From contig DASRFG010000023.1 in NCBI GenBank assembly GCA_035651655.1, positions 496,001 through 560,000 of the forward strand: DNA of 64,000 nt, written 5' to 3'. This document shows positions 35,842 through 44,913 of this stretch, in pieces. The stretch is from Terriglobales bacterium. GTDB lineage: Bacteria > Acidobacteriota > Terriglobia > Terriglobales > Acidobacteriaceae. The position numbers were made by a program, and so were the translations under genes. The notes beneath the pieces were generated by a model that was not told the origin of the DNA, searched no databases, and saw nothing but the letters and a program-made list of their open reading frames with translations. Position 1 is the first letter of the stretch. Every line of letters begins with the position of its first letter.

Positions 35842-37026
35842 ATGTGTAGTCGCTGGTTGCTACTGTTTTTACTTTCAACTCTGGCTCTCGGGCAAAACGC
35901 CCCGTCCGCGAGCCAATCTCCCTCGCAGAACCATGTCCAGCACGGCAGGCTTCCCCACACACCAGCCGCCCAGCCGAAGGCAGCACCCAAGGCAGGGGCC
36001 GCCGCTTCTAGTCTGCCGCCCGATGCAGTGGTAATTACTGTGCAAGGACTTTGCGAAAAGGAAGCCACCGGGGAGCCCGCAGCAACCACCAAGAATTCCG
36101 CCGCCAAAACTAGCGATACCCCCTCCAGCGCGGGATGCAAGACGCTGATTCGGAAAGCTCAGTTTGAAAAACTTGCCGACGCGCTCAATCCCAATATGAC
36201 GCCGGCAGTGAAGCGACAACTCGCTGAAGCTTATCCTCGGCTTCTGGTGTTTGCCGATAAAGCGCGAGAGATGGGCCTCGATAAAGATCCTCGCTTTCTG
36301 CAAATGCAAAAATTCGCGACCCTTCAACTGCTGGCGCAGGACTTCAGCCGGCACATGCAGGAAAAAGCTGGCGACATTTCTGATGCGGACGTGGAAAAGT
36401 ACTACAAAGATCACGCCTCCAACTATGAGCAGGTGGAGCTGATGCGCATCTTCATCCCCAACACTAAACAACATGCTGAGCCCAGCACAGCAGATCCAAA
36501 GGCTCTCGAATCGAGCACGGCGACCCCAGCCAAGACTGATAACGCCGCCGATGAAGCCGCGATGAAAGCGGAAGCGGAGAAGATCCACACCGCCGCCGCT
36601 GCCAACGGGGATTTTGAAGCCCTGCAGAAAGAAGCGTTTGAAGTTTCGGGACTCAAGTCTGCATCACCCAATGTGAAGCTGGGCAAGGTAACGCGCGCGA
36701 ACCTGCCTGAGACTCACCAAAAGGTATTCGATCTGAGTGTAGGCCAGGTTTCAGAGCTGCTTTCCGATCCAGGTGGATTCTATGTTTACAAGGTAATTTC
36801 CAAGAGCGCCGTACCGCTCAGCGAAGCCAAGCAAGAAATCCACCAGCAACTTCAGTCCCAACGCATGCAGCAGTCAATGGAGACGCTGATCAACTCCGTC
36901 AAGACTGAGCTCAATCAGTCCTATTTCGGTGAAGCAGCCCCGGCGGCAGGACCGTCAATGCGTGCCCCGCGCGCACAACCAGGACAACCAAGCGCTCCCC
37001 CCGCACCGCCTCCGAGTCAGGAGTAA
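35842..37026 (+). CDS. Periplasmic PpiC/SurA-like peptidyl-prolyl isomerase
   Basis: The start is ATG 35842, with GGAGG ten bases upstream; the open frame extends 106 codons further but lies antisense to the CDF gene and has no signal. The 394-residue product has a signal peptide (MCSRWLLLFLLSTLALGQ), a Pro/Ala/Ser-rich linker and a SurA-like N-terminal helical region (LLAQDFSRHMQEKAGDISDADVEKYY). A parvulin/rotamase domain follows, interrupted by an Ala/Glu-rich stretch (VELMRIFIP; VSGLKSASPNVKLGKVTR; VSELLSDPGGFYVYKV). The tail is Pro/Ala-rich. It should help fold outer-membrane or secreted proteins. Its TAA stop abuts the ATG of the SDR gene, so the two are probably co-translated. Confidence 0.84.
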   Translation: MCSRWLLLFLLSTLALGQNAPSASQSPSQNHVQHGRLPHTPAAQPKAAPKAGAAASSLPPDAVVITVQGLCEKEATGEPAATTKNSAAKTSDTPSSAGCKTLIRKAQFEKLADALNPNMTPAVKRQLAEAYPRLLVFADKAREMGLDKDPRFLQMQKFATLQLLAQDFSRHMQEKAGDISDADVEKYYKDHASNYEQVELMRIFIPNTKQHAEPSTADPKALESSTATPAKTDNAADEAAMKAEAEKIHTAAAANGDFEALQKEAFEVSGLKSASPNVKLGKVTRANLPETHQKVFDLSVGQVSELLSDPGGFYVYKVISKSAVPLSEAKQEIHQQLQSQRMQQSMETLINSVKTELNQSYFGEAAPAAGPSMRAPRAQPGQPSAPPAPPPSQE

Positions 37027-38118
37027 ATGTCCGAGGGGAAACAGCGTGTCCTGATTACCGGTGTTTCTGGCAATCTCGGCACGCGTGTCCTCTCGCAACT
37101 GGCGGATTTCGACGTGATCGGTGTGGATCTAGCACCGCCTTCTTCAGACAAACTGTCCCAATTTGAAGCCGTTGACCTGGGTGACGAGACTGCGTCCTAC
37201 ACCTTGATGCGGCTGCTGCGGCAAAGCGACCCCTATGCCGTCGTACATCTGGCGTTTGTAATTGATCCGGTACGCACTGGCGTGCTGGACAAAGACCGCA
37301 TGTGGCACATCAATGTGGCCGGCACAGCCCGGGTGATGGAAGCAATCACTGAGGTGAACCGCGTTGGGGGAGCGATCCGCAAATTTATTTTTCCCAGCAG
37401 TGTCTCCGCCTATGGGTCCGACCTGCCGCTTGCGGTGACAGAAGACCAACCCTTGCGTGGACACACTCTGCCCTATGCAATTCACAAACGCGAATCGGAT
37501 TTAGTGGCGCAGCTGCGGGCAATGGAAATATCAAAATGCAGAAGCTACATTCTGCGGCCGCACATCTACGCGGGGGCGAGCGTGCAGAATTACCTGATGG
37601 GCGCCTTTCGCGGCACCCCCAGTGGCATGAGCCAACGTGCGCAGACGATGCGGGCTGAAGATAAGCACCTCCCCAGCCTTCTGCCCATGGGCCGCCGATA
37701 CTTGGACAATCGCATTCAATTTGTGCATGTGGACGTTGTTGCGCGCCTGATCGCTTATCTGCTGCGCCGCCGGGAAGAAGATCCGCAACTCACAATTTTG
37801 AATGTTGCAGGACGCGGCGAGCCTTTAACCTTCGGCCAATGCGTGCAAATCTCCGGCAACCAGCTTGTGCGCGTTCCGGGAAAGCTCCTGTTTAGAAGTG
37901 TTCTGGCCTTACTGTGGAAGCTCGGCATATCTGGGATTCCACCCGAAGCCGCGCCTTATATGACCGGAACCTACATCATGGATACTTCTCGACTACGGGC
38001 TTTCCTTGGCGAGGATTACGAAAACGTAATCCGATACACGGTTAAAGAGGCCTTCGCGGATAGTTTCCGTGCCGTTGCGCCCAAGGAACAAACCGTGGAG
38101 CACACCGCAGCGGGCTAG
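37027..38118 (+). CDS. NAD(P)-dependent epimerase/dehydratase family protein (extended SDR)
   Basis: A 363-residue Rossmann-fold enzyme of the extended short-chain dehydrogenase class. The nucleotide-binding motif is GVSGNLG (about residues 12-18), followed by the acidic ribose contact in DVIGVDLA. The catalytic YxxxK is YAIHK, with FPSSVSAYG before it providing Ser and Tyr. The C-terminal 150 residues are divergent from sugar epimerases, so the substrate is unknown; sugar nucleotide or sterol-like substrates are possible. It is cytoplasmic. It starts immediately after the PPIase stop, and its last four bases overlap the convergent menG gene. Confidence 0.87.
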   Translation: MSEGKQRVLITGVSGNLGTRVLSQLADFDVIGVDLAPPSSDKLSQFEAVDLGDETASYTLMRLLRQSDPYAVVHLAFVIDPVRTGVLDKDRMWHINVAGTARVMEAITEVNRVGGAIRKFIFPSSVSAYGSDLPLAVTEDQPLRGHTLPYAIHKRESDLVAQLRAMEISKCRSYILRPHIYAGASVQNYLMGAFRGTPSGMSQRAQTMRAEDKHLPSLLPMGRRYLDNRIQFVHVDVVARLIAYLLRRREEDPQLTILNVAGRGEPLTFGQCVQISGNQLVRVPGKLLFRSVLALLWKLGISGIPPEAAPYMTGTYIMDTSRLRAFLGEDYENVIRYTVKEAFADSFRAVAPKEQTVEHTAAG

Positions 38119-38927
38119 GCGTCTTTCTTTCCTCTATAGAGTCCGGCAACGCCCAACGTGTATGGCGTCCAGGTCACCGAATCGAATCCGGCCTGATGCA
38201 TGCGTTCTAGCATCTCGTCAGGTGATGGGAAACGCTCTACCGATGCGGGCAGATAGGAATAGGGCCCTTTGACGCCAGAGACCAGGGTTCCAATCGTGGG
38301 CAGCACATGGCGAAAATAGGCGCGATAAAGGGTTCCGAAAAGACCGCGCGGTTCGCCGAAATCAAGGATTCCCACTTCGCCGCCGGGACGCAGTATGCGA
38401 AGGATCTCCGACAGCCCGGCATCGTAATTATTCAGATTGCGGAATCCGAACGCGCTGGTGACCAAATCAAAGCTGCTGTCTGGAATGGGTAGCTGGAGCG
38501 CATCGGCTTCGATCCAACGCAAATCGTTTCCTCCAGACTTCTCTCGTGCGCGCACGAGCATGGCGTGCGAAAAGTCCGCCCCCACCAGGGTTGGCGTCAA
38601 CTTACCGATCTGTTTACGAGCCGCCTGCCGATGTAGGGCAAAGGTCATGTCCCCAGTGCCGCAGCAGAGGTCCAACACACGCACACCTTCTCGATTGAGA
38701 AGATGCGAAAAAGTTCCTGCGGCGCGTCTCCACCACAAACGATCGATGTTGAACGAGAGCAGATGGTTCAGCAGGTCATAGCGTGGCGCAATCGAGGTGA
38801 ACATCTCGCGCACGGCGCGGGCAGCCGCTTCTGGGTCTGTTGCTCCCTGTGGAGCCGCACCCACAGGGAAGCGAGGTTCGGCCGCCTTGCCAGTCTTATT
38901 CGAGAGGTTCCGATCACGGACTTGCAT
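38115..38927 (-). CDS. menG: UbiE/MenG-type quinone biosynthesis methyltransferase
   Basis: SAM-dependent C-methyltransferase of the demethylmenaquinone/2-methoxy-benzoquinol type, the last step of menaquinone (or part of ubiquinone) synthesis. The start is ATG 38927, eight bases after the aroB stop, giving 270 residues; the longer open frame would overlap aroB by 86 bases. Motifs: MFTSIAPRYDLLNHLLSF (family signature), VLDLCCGTGDM (SAM motif I), DLVTSAFGFRNL and the second signature RILRPGGEVGILDFGEPRG. Acidobacteria generally use menaquinone, so menG is the more likely role. It is the third gene of a terC-aroB-menG run. Confidence 0.92.
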   Translation of the reverse strand: MQVRDRNLSNKTGKAAEPRFPVGAAPQGATDPEAAARAVREMFTSIAPRYDLLNHLLSFNIDRLWWRRAAGTFSHLLNREGVRVLDLCCGTGDMTFALHRQAARKQIGKLTPTLVGADFSHAMLVRAREKSGGNDLRWIEADALQLPIPDSSFDLVTSAFGFRNLNNYDAGLSEILRILRPGGEVGILDFGEPRGLFGTLYRAYFRHVLPTIGTLVSGVKGPYSYLPASVERFPSPDEMLERMHQAGFDSVTWTPYTLGVAGLYRGKKDA

Positions 38928-38934
38928 TACAGGA

Positions 38935-40050
38935 TCAGGCTTGCGAGAGGTACCGTAGCTCTTCAATTGCCTGGATGACGGCACTGTCTGGAATGTCTGG
39001 CACGATCTCAGCGGATCCAATGGTGCGCGGCAGTACGAAGTGCACCACCCCGTTGCTGGTTTTCTTGTCCGACTTCAGACGGCGGAAGACGCGCTTTCCG
39101 CGCAGGTCAACGCGCGGCAAAGGTGCCAAGGCGATCACTGTAGAAATGATGCGCCGAGCGGTGTCCGAGTCGGTCTTCTGCAGTGCAGCAGCGATCATTG
39201 CAGCCGCTACCATGCCCCACGCTACTGCTTCCCCGTGGAGAAATTGCTTGTAGCTGGTCTCGGCTTCCAGGGCATGGCCGATGGTGTGTCCAAAGTTAAG
39301 TACGCGGCGCAGGTCGGTCTCCTTTTCATCAGCCGTGACCACGGCAGCCTTGAACTTTACCGATTCGGTGATTAACCATTCCAGCGCACTTAGATCGCGT
39401 TGCAGGATAGGATCGCGATTGTCTTCGAAACGTTGAAAAACTTCAGGAATGCCAATCACACCGCACTTCAGCGACTCGTAAAGGCCGGACCGAAATTCAC
39501 GATCGGGTAATGTGGATAGCGTCTGCGGATCAATGAGCACCACTCGCGGATGGTGAAACCGTCCCAACAGGTTCTTGCCGTCGCGCAGGTTGACTCCAGT
39601 CTTTCCGCCAATCGAAGCATCTACCTGTGCCAGAAGGGTGGTGGGTACCTGCACGTAATCAATGCCGCGCATGTAAATGGAAGCCAAAAATCCAACCAGG
39701 TCGCCCACCACTCCGCCACCGAAAGCCACGAGCACGGAGCCTCGATCCGCACCCAACCGGATGAGCTTGCGGGCGAGCCGTTCTACCGTCGGCATGCTTT
39801 TACTGCTGTCACCGTCGGGCATTTCGAGCAATTGCGCTTCCAGGCCGGCATTGGCGAGAGAGGACATCAGGGCCGGCCCCCAGGCTTTGCGCACCGCCGG
39901 AACGGTAATCACAAAGAAGCGGGTGCGCTCCGGGAACAGTTCACGGAGCAGTGCGCCTGACCGTCCCAGGAGACCTGGTTCGATCAAGGCATCATAAGGA
40001 TGCGGAGGAATGGGGAGATGAACAACCGGCACGCCACCATGATAGTACAA
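38935..40050 (-). CDS. aroB: 3-dehydroquinate synthase
   Basis: Second enzyme of the shikimate pathway, converting DAHP to 3-dehydroquinate with NAD and a divalent metal. Motifs are complete: VAFGGGVVGDLVGFLASIY (NAD), QVPTTLLAQVDASIGGKTGVN, KNLLGRFHHP, FRSGLYESLKCGVI, and LNFGHTIGHALE followed by LHGEAVAWGM, which supply the Glu/His metal ligands. The start is uncertain: TTG 40050 (371 residues) or GTG 40032 (365), neither with a strong ribosome-binding site. Its product lies in the same pathway as aroF at 28675-29751, which is not linked here. It follows the TerC gene closely. Confidence 0.96.
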   Translation of the reverse strand: MYYHGGVPVVHLPIPPHPYDALIEPGLLGRSGALLRELFPERTRFFVITVPAVRKAWGPALMSSLANAGLEAQLLEMPDGDSSKSMPTVERLARKLIRLGADRGSVLVAFGGGVVGDLVGFLASIYMRGIDYVQVPTTLLAQVDASIGGKTGVNLRDGKNLLGRFHHPRVVLIDPQTLSTLPDREFRSGLYESLKCGVIGIPEVFQRFEDNRDPILQRDLSALEWLITESVKFKAAVVTADEKETDLRRVLNFGHTIGHALEAETSYKQFLHGEAVAWGMVAAAMIAAALQKTDSDTARRIISTVIALAPLPRVDLRGKRVFRRLKSDKKTSNGVVHFVLPRTIGSAEIVPDIPDSAVIQAIEELRYLSQA

Positions 40051-40068
40051 AGATGGTATCCGAGTTTC

Positions 40069-41118
40069 CTACTCGGCTTTTTTGCGATGCTGCGGGAACA
40101 GGAGCGATGCGGCAATCGAAAGCGCCAGAACACCGGCTACCACCCCCAAGGCGAGTTCTGTCGAAAGGGGGTAATGATGCGATACCAGCATCTTTCCCCC
40201 AATGAACACAAGAATTACTGCCAGACCGTAATGTAAGTAATGGAAAGCTTCCATCATTCCTGCCAAAGCAAAGTAAAGCGACCGCAGCCCGAGGATTGCA
40301 AAGGCGTTGGAGGTGTAGACGATAAAGGGGTCACGGGTGACGGCCAGCACCGCGGGAATGGAGTCAACCGCAAAGATCAGGTCAGTCGTCTCTACTACCA
40401 CCAAGACCAAAAATAGGGGCGTGACATACAGCCCATGGCGGCGGACAAAGAATCTTCCCTCGGGCGACTCCTTAGTGACTGGCAACCAGCGGCGGACTGC
40501 GCGCACCACCGGATTGCCTTCGGGATGGATTTCCATTTCTTTTTGCCGGAAAAGCCGGATCCCGGTAAACACCAGGAATGCCCCAAAAACGTAGATGATC
40601 CACTGGAACCGCTGGATCAGGCTCACGCCCACCAGTATGAAAACGGCGCGCATGATCAGCGCTCCGATAATTCCCCAGAAGAGCACCCGATGCTGCTGCG
40701 GACCGGGAACATGGAAATAGCGGAATATCAGCAGGAAGATAAACAGGTTATCCACACTTAGCGACTGCTCGATGATGTAGCCGGTAATGAATTCCAGGCT
40801 CGATGTTCGGCCATGCCAAAAATAGACCAGCACGGCGAAACACGCCGCCAGCGCCATCCAGACGGCGCTCCAGGCAAACGCCTCGCGAAAGCGAATGGTA
40901 TGGGCCCGGCGGTGGAAGACCCCCAGATCAAGGCCCAGCATCACCACCACAAAGAGGTTGAACAGGACCCAAAAGAGCAGGTTATTCAATGGTCCCCATC
41001 TAGCCGCAATTTTGTCCGATGCGGCGGGCACCAGAATACTAGAGGAGCCGGAGCGATCCTGCCTATCGCGGGCGATAGAGAAAAATTCCCACCTGGGACG
41101 GCACACCGTCGAGCACAC
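40069..41118 (-). CDS. TerC/Alx-family integral membrane protein
   Basis: An inner-membrane protein of 349 residues as written from 41118. The first 43 residues (MCSTVCRPRWEFF...) are hydrophilic and unlike the family, so a TTG at 40989 (LNNLLFWVLFNLF) may be the true start, giving 306 residues. About eight to nine transmembrane helices follow, with the signature acidic residues: VVMLGLDLGVFHRR, EQSLSVDNLFIF and VVETTDLIFAVDSIPAV. TerC/Alx proteins are linked to manganese export and to protein metalation of secreted enzymes. It is divergent from the Rieske membrane protein and heads the terC-aroB-menG run. Confidence 0.9.
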   Translation of the reverse strand: MCSTVCRPRWEFFSIARDRQDRSGSSSILVPAASDKIAARWGPLNNLLFWVLFNLFVVVMLGLDLGVFHRRAHTIRFREAFAWSAVWMALAACFAVLVYFWHGRTSSLEFITGYIIEQSLSVDNLFIFLLIFRYFHVPGPQQHRVLFWGIIGALIMRAVFILVGVSLIQRFQWIIYVFGAFLVFTGIRLFRQKEMEIHPEGNPVVRAVRRWLPVTKESPEGRFFVRRHGLYVTPLFLVLVVVETTDLIFAVDSIPAVLAVTRDPFIVYTSNAFAILGLRSLYFALAGMMEAFHYLHYGLAVILVFIGGKMLVSHHYPLSTELALGVVAGVLALSIAASLLFPQHRKKAE

Positions 41119-41167
41119 GCGTCTATGTTAGGGAGCGGCAACACTGATCTGGAATCCGGAGATTTTC

Positions 41168-41986
41168 ATGCGATCACGTGCTCAAATTCGATCCCACCCG
41201 ATTCATCCCATGTTGGTTAGCCTTCCTATAGGGCTGTGGGTGGCCAGTTTCGTTTTCGACATCCTTGCGGTCACGCGAGTTGACGCTTCCTTCGCAGCAG
41301 CCGGCTTTTACGCAATCATTGGTGGCTGCATCGGGGCGGCATTAGCGGCGGTTCCTGGGGTGATTGATTTATTTACGGTTGTGCCACCGCGGTCCAGCGC
41401 CAAAACTCGTGGCTACTTGCACGGCGGATTGAATGTCCTGGCCCTGGCCGTGTTCATCACGGTAGCAGCTATCCGGGGCGGTCCGGCCGCGATGCCGCCG
41501 AATTCTTCCCTCTTGCTGTCCGGGCTCGGCGTGATTCTGCTGGGAGCTTCCGGTTGGCTGGGCGGAACTCTCGTATATCGTAATCAGATTGGCGTGGACC
41601 ATCTCTACGCGAATGCTGGAGCGCTGAAAGAACGGACGCTCCGCGGTTGGGACCAGCCGGTGTGCAATCAGGGTGAGCTTTCCGATGGTCAGATGATGCT
41701 GGCACGGGTTGGGGACCTGCGGGTGGTGGTGGGCCGGTGCAGTGACGGGGTTTTTGGATTCGAAGACCATTGCACGCACAAGGGTGGCCCGCTCTCCGAT
41801 GGCGCCCTGGTGGGCTGCACCGTGCAGTGTCCGTGGCACGGCTCGCAATTTGACATCAAGACCGGGAGAGTAGTGGCAGGTCCCGCTAAGAAAAAGATTG
41901 AAATCTACCCAATTGAAATACGCAACGGCGAAGTGTACGTGTCTCCCCATCGCCCACAACAGCCGGGGCGCAAGGAAGCCGCCTGA
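41168..41986 (+). CDS. DUF2231 membrane protein fused to a Rieske [2Fe-2S] domain
   Basis: A 272-residue fusion. Residues 1-155 form a four-helix membrane module of the DUF2231 type, starting with the typical His-rich SHPIHPMLVSLPIGLW. Residues 165-260 form a Rieske domain with both metal-binding boxes, CTH (Cys202, His204) and CPWHGS (Cys221, His224). The cluster transfers electrons; the membrane part may bind haem through the conserved His residues. The overall job could be an electron-transfer step at the inner membrane, but the partner is unknown. ATG 41168 has CCGGAG seven bases upstream. Such fusions are found in Acidobacteria and Actinobacteria. Confidence 0.9.
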   Translation: MRSRAQIRSHPIHPMLVSLPIGLWVASFVFDILAVTRVDASFAAAGFYAIIGGCIGAALAAVPGVIDLFTVVPPRSSAKTRGYLHGGLNVLALAVFITVAAIRGGPAAMPPNSSLLLSGLGVILLGASGWLGGTLVYRNQIGVDHLYANAGALKERTLRGWDQPVCNQGELSDGQMMLARVGDLRVVVGRCSDGVFGFEDHCTHKGGPLSDGALVGCTVQCPWHGSQFDIKTGRVVAGPAKKKIEIYPIEIRNGEVYVSPHRPQQPGRKEAA

Positions 41987-42422
41987 ATTTTCGTGTCCCT
42001 GCCGATTCGGACTTGGCTTCAGGCAGCGTGCGGCTTGGGAGAGGTAGCAGTCGCAGATGTAGTCTTCGCCTTCGGAACCTGCGCCTCGATCCTGGTGGGC
42101 GGGTGCAATCGCATCTGGCGACGTAGTTGCGTCAGAATCACATCAGGAGTTTGATACGGGGGATTCTTTGTCTCTTGCCTCATGGCGCGCCTCGCTTGTT
42201 CCCATTTTGGCTCTCGAGGCAAAATTTGACAAGGATTTTCGAGAGCTGCTGGCCTGAACAGTTGCCGCATCCAGAAGCCCAGAGCTATCCCCGAACCGGC
42301 CAGAAATAAGCTTTCGTTCGAAGAATATTTCCTTCAACAATCTTTACCATTGACGGCTAAGCTGCTGTTCATGTTACGCTTGACGACACGTTTCTGGTTT
42401 TCCCCAAAGAAGAGTTAGAAGA
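41987..42422. other. Intergenic region, 436 bp, with one weak small open frame
   Basis: No clear gene is seen. A minus-strand frame at 42183-42019 (ATG 42183, 54 residues; MRQETKNPPYQTP...) has some coding-like GC at third positions. It is Thr/Ala/Lys-rich at its end and resembles no family I know. The last 60 bp before 42423 contain AAGAAGAGTTAGAAGA, the purine-rich ribosome-binding region of the histidine kinase gene. Confidence 0.35.
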
Positions 42423-43925
42423 ATGCCCCCTTCGCGCCGGCGGAAAATTACCAAGATCATCCGCTACCTCGTAGTTGTCCTTCTGACCACGGCCGCACTC
42501 CTGCTGGCTGCGTTCATGCCTGACCAGCAAATCCAGCCCTTGTTCTTCCTGTACTTAGGGGCTGCTATGGTCGCGGGCTGGTACGGCGGTTGGAAGTCCG
42601 GCATGCTGATCACCTGTCTTGCAGGGCTGGGACTCTTTTACCTGCTGATTCCTGCTACCCCGAGAAGCGCTTTTCAGAGCACGGAAGAGTTCATCCGTTT
42701 CACTATCTTCGCGGCAACTGCCTTGCTCGCGTGTTGGGGCTTGGCGGGCTTGCATTTTTCGCAAGTGGCCCTGCGCAGCACCAATCAGAAACTCGATCGC
42801 GCGGTGGGAACTCTGGAGACGCTGATTGAGACCATGCCCATGGGAGTGGTAGCCGTGGAAGCGGAGACTGGGCGCGTTACGCTGGCTAATAGTGAAGCCG
42901 CCAGCTTAGCTGGGGTCTCGCCCAATCTGCATTTCGATTGCGGAGCAGACGTGCTCGCATCCGCACCTGAGAGCCCAGCACGCGTGGCCATGTTTCGTTC
43001 ACTCGACACCGGCGAGGCAGTGGACAACGTCGAGTTCGCGGTAAAGACCAAGGCCGGTGCGGAGAAGGTCGTCCTGCTGGGCACGGCGCCGATCCGGGCT
43101 ACAAATGGAGATGTGGTGGGAGCGGTGGCCACCTTCAGAGACATTACCGCCTTAAAGCGCGCCGAGCGCTCGCTGATGGTGAACGAGAAACTGGCCGCGA
43201 CGGGCAGACTAGCGGCGGCCATTGCACACGAGATCAATAATCCGATATCGGCGGTTATAAATCTGCTTTTCCTGCTGCAAGCAAAGACGCTTGATCCCAC
43301 CTCTCGCGGCATGGTGGAAGTGGCCCAGCAGGAGATGATGCGAATGGGCCACATAGTAAAGCAGATGCTGGCCTTCTATCGGGAATCAAGTTCTCCGGTT
43401 GCGCTGCGGGTCTCCCAGATGATGAACGATCTGCTTTCTCTTTACTCCGGCAACATCCAGGAGCGCAACATTACCGTTGAAACCGACTACAGATTCGGCG
43501 GAGAAATAGAAGCCTATTCCGGCGAACTAAGACAGGTACTCTCCAACCTGATTACCAATGCCGTGGAAGCCATTCCCAACGGTGGCCGGATTCGCGTGCG
43601 TGTCAGCGCCTCAAACTTGTGGGACCGTTTCGGTACTCCGGCAGTGCGTATCACGATTGCCGATACCGGCACGGGAATAAAACCCGAACATCGAGACTCA
43701 ATCTTTGAGCCATTTTTCACTACCAAGGCTGACAAGGGGACGGGGCTCGGACTGTGGGTCACGCATGGCATCGTGCGCAAGCAGGGTGGAAGCATCCGGG
43801 TTCATAGCCGCACCCAGCCGGGTAATAGCGGGAGCTGCTTCGGCGTTTTTCTTCCGATTCAAGCGGTGCAGAAGAAGCTGGTATCACCAGTTCAGCGCGC
43901 CTCCAGCGCCCAGTCTGCCATCTGA
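42423..43925 (+). CDS. Membrane sensor histidine kinase (DUF4118-PAS-HisKA-HATPase)
   Basis: A 500-residue sensor kinase. Residues 12-115 form a DUF4118/KdpD-like four-helix membrane region. A PAS domain covers about 125-245 (LIETMPMGVVAVEAETGRVTLAN). The HisKA box holds the phosphorylatable His269 in AAIAHEINNPISAV. The ATPase domain has the N box QVLSNLITNAVEAIPNGG, G1 ADTGTG, F box FEPFFTTKADKGTGLGL, and the C-terminal G2-like region. No receiver or DNA-binding partner gene is adjacent, so it is an orphan kinase; the receiver-only proteins at 48.6-49.9 kb are possible targets. The ribosome-binding region is purine-rich. Confidence 0.93.
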   Translation: MPPSRRRKITKIIRYLVVVLLTTAALLLAAFMPDQQIQPLFFLYLGAAMVAGWYGGWKSGMLITCLAGLGLFYLLIPATPRSAFQSTEEFIRFTIFAATALLACWGLAGLHFSQVALRSTNQKLDRAVGTLETLIETMPMGVVAVEAETGRVTLANSEAASLAGVSPNLHFDCGADVLASAPESPARVAMFRSLDTGEAVDNVEFAVKTKAGAEKVVLLGTAPIRATNGDVVGAVATFRDITALKRAERSLMVNEKLAATGRLAAAIAHEINNPISAVINLLFLLQAKTLDPTSRGMVEVAQQEMMRMGHIVKQMLAFYRESSSPVALRVSQMMNDLLSLYSGNIQERNITVETDYRFGGEIEAYSGELRQVLSNLITNAVEAIPNGGRIRVRVSASNLWDRFGTPAVRITIADTGTGIKPEHRDSIFEPFFTTKADKGTGLGLWVTHGIVRKQGGSIRVHSRTQPGNSGSCFGVFLPIQAVQKKLVSPVQRASSAQSAI

Positions 43926-43938
43926 GCTCTGCAGCACG

Positions 43939-44913
43939 CTACTTGCGCAGATCTAAAAGCCGCACAGTCTTCAAGATCACGTCGCCCACGATTCCCAAAC
44001 TCTGCGGGCTTAACTTATCCAGCGTGTCCTCGTTGGAGTGCCAGTAGACATTTCCGTATCCGTAGTCGAAATCGATTAGATCGGCGACGGGCACACCAAT
44101 ACGGGCAAAAGGCTGGTGATCATCGGTGACTGCGTTGGCACGGCCAAAGAAGTGGGATTGATATCCCAGTTCGGTAGCTGCTTTGTAAACCAAGTCTTCC
44201 AACCATGGAGTGGAGTTCTGGTCGCGATCAATATTCAGGTCCTTATCGCCAACCATGTCAGCCAGCAAAAAGCCTTTGATCCGGGATGCCGTGCCGTCCT
44301 TTTTCCATTTCTCAGCAAGATGGCGGCTGCCGTAGGTGCTGTCCGTGTCTGACCATTCCTTGATGGCTTCTTCGCCATCGAACCACACCAGCCAGACGCT
44401 TCTGCCGTCCCGTTTCTGGGGAGAGCGCAACTGGTCTGCAATCGCCAGCAGCAGGCCGGTGCTGGAGCCGCCATCATTCGCGCCGACGAAATTCTTTTTG
44501 GAGTAAAGGGTGTCGTAATGGCCAGCGATTACGATGATGCCCTCCTCCGTACCCGGAAACTTCGCAATGAAGTTGCGCATCGGGAAATTGCCGGCGGGCG
44601 TGGAATCGGTGAATGCATCTTCTTCCAAATTGTCTAACTTCAGATGTGACCGCAGGAACTCTTCTGTTTTTTTATGCCCGGCACTGCCGAGATATCGCGG
44701 GCCGAATTCCACCACCTGGCGGGTGTACTGCATGGCCTTTTCAGGGTTAACCTGGGGAGCCGCCTTGGTTTCGGGTGCACCTGGCTCTTTGACGTCCAAC
44801 CTAGACGTTGCCGGAGTTTGGAGTTGTGACTGGGATTTGCAGGCCATTGAAATCAGGAGCAGGACGAAAATGCCCAGCTGCCGGAAGTTTGCGGAAGTCT
44901 TATAACCGATCAT
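43939..44913 (-). CDS. M28-family metallopeptidase or glutaminyl cyclase-like lipoprotein
   Basis: A 324-residue zinc enzyme. A lipoprotein signal peptide ends LLLISMAC. The catalytic domain carries the M28 ligands: GHYDTLY (His, Asp), GANDGGSSTGLLLAIADQL (bridging Asp) and WFDGEEAI (Glu pair), with later DMVGDKDLNIDRDQNS and WHSNEDTLD. Size and pattern are close to glutaminyl-peptide cyclotransferases, which convert N-terminal Gln to pyroglutamate; plain aminopeptidase activity is the alternative. It would act outside the inner membrane. Its ATG overlaps the tatC stop by four bases (ATGA), so it is translated with tatC, and it may depend on the envelope. Confidence 0.88.
   Translation of the reverse strand: MIGYKTSANFRQLGIFVLLLISMACKSQSQLQTPATSRLDVKEPGAPETKAAPQVNPEKAMQYTRQVVEFGPRYLGSAGHKKTEEFLRSHLKLDNLEEDAFTDSTPAGNFPMRNFIAKFPGTEEGIIVIAGHYDTLYSKKNFVGANDGGSSTGLLLAIADQLRSPQKRDGRSVWLVWFDGEEAIKEWSDTDSTYGSRHLAEKWKKDGTASRIKGFLLADMVGDKDLNIDRDQNSTPWLEDLVYKAATELGYQSHFFGRANAVTDDHQPFARIGVPVADLIDFDYGYGNVYWHSNEDTLDKLSPQSLGIVGDVILKTVRLLDLRK

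Noticed and set aside
42143-42340. A 65-residue minus-strand frame in the 42-kb gap
   Set aside because: No coding signature; it overlaps the weak frame at 42019-42183 in a different phase.
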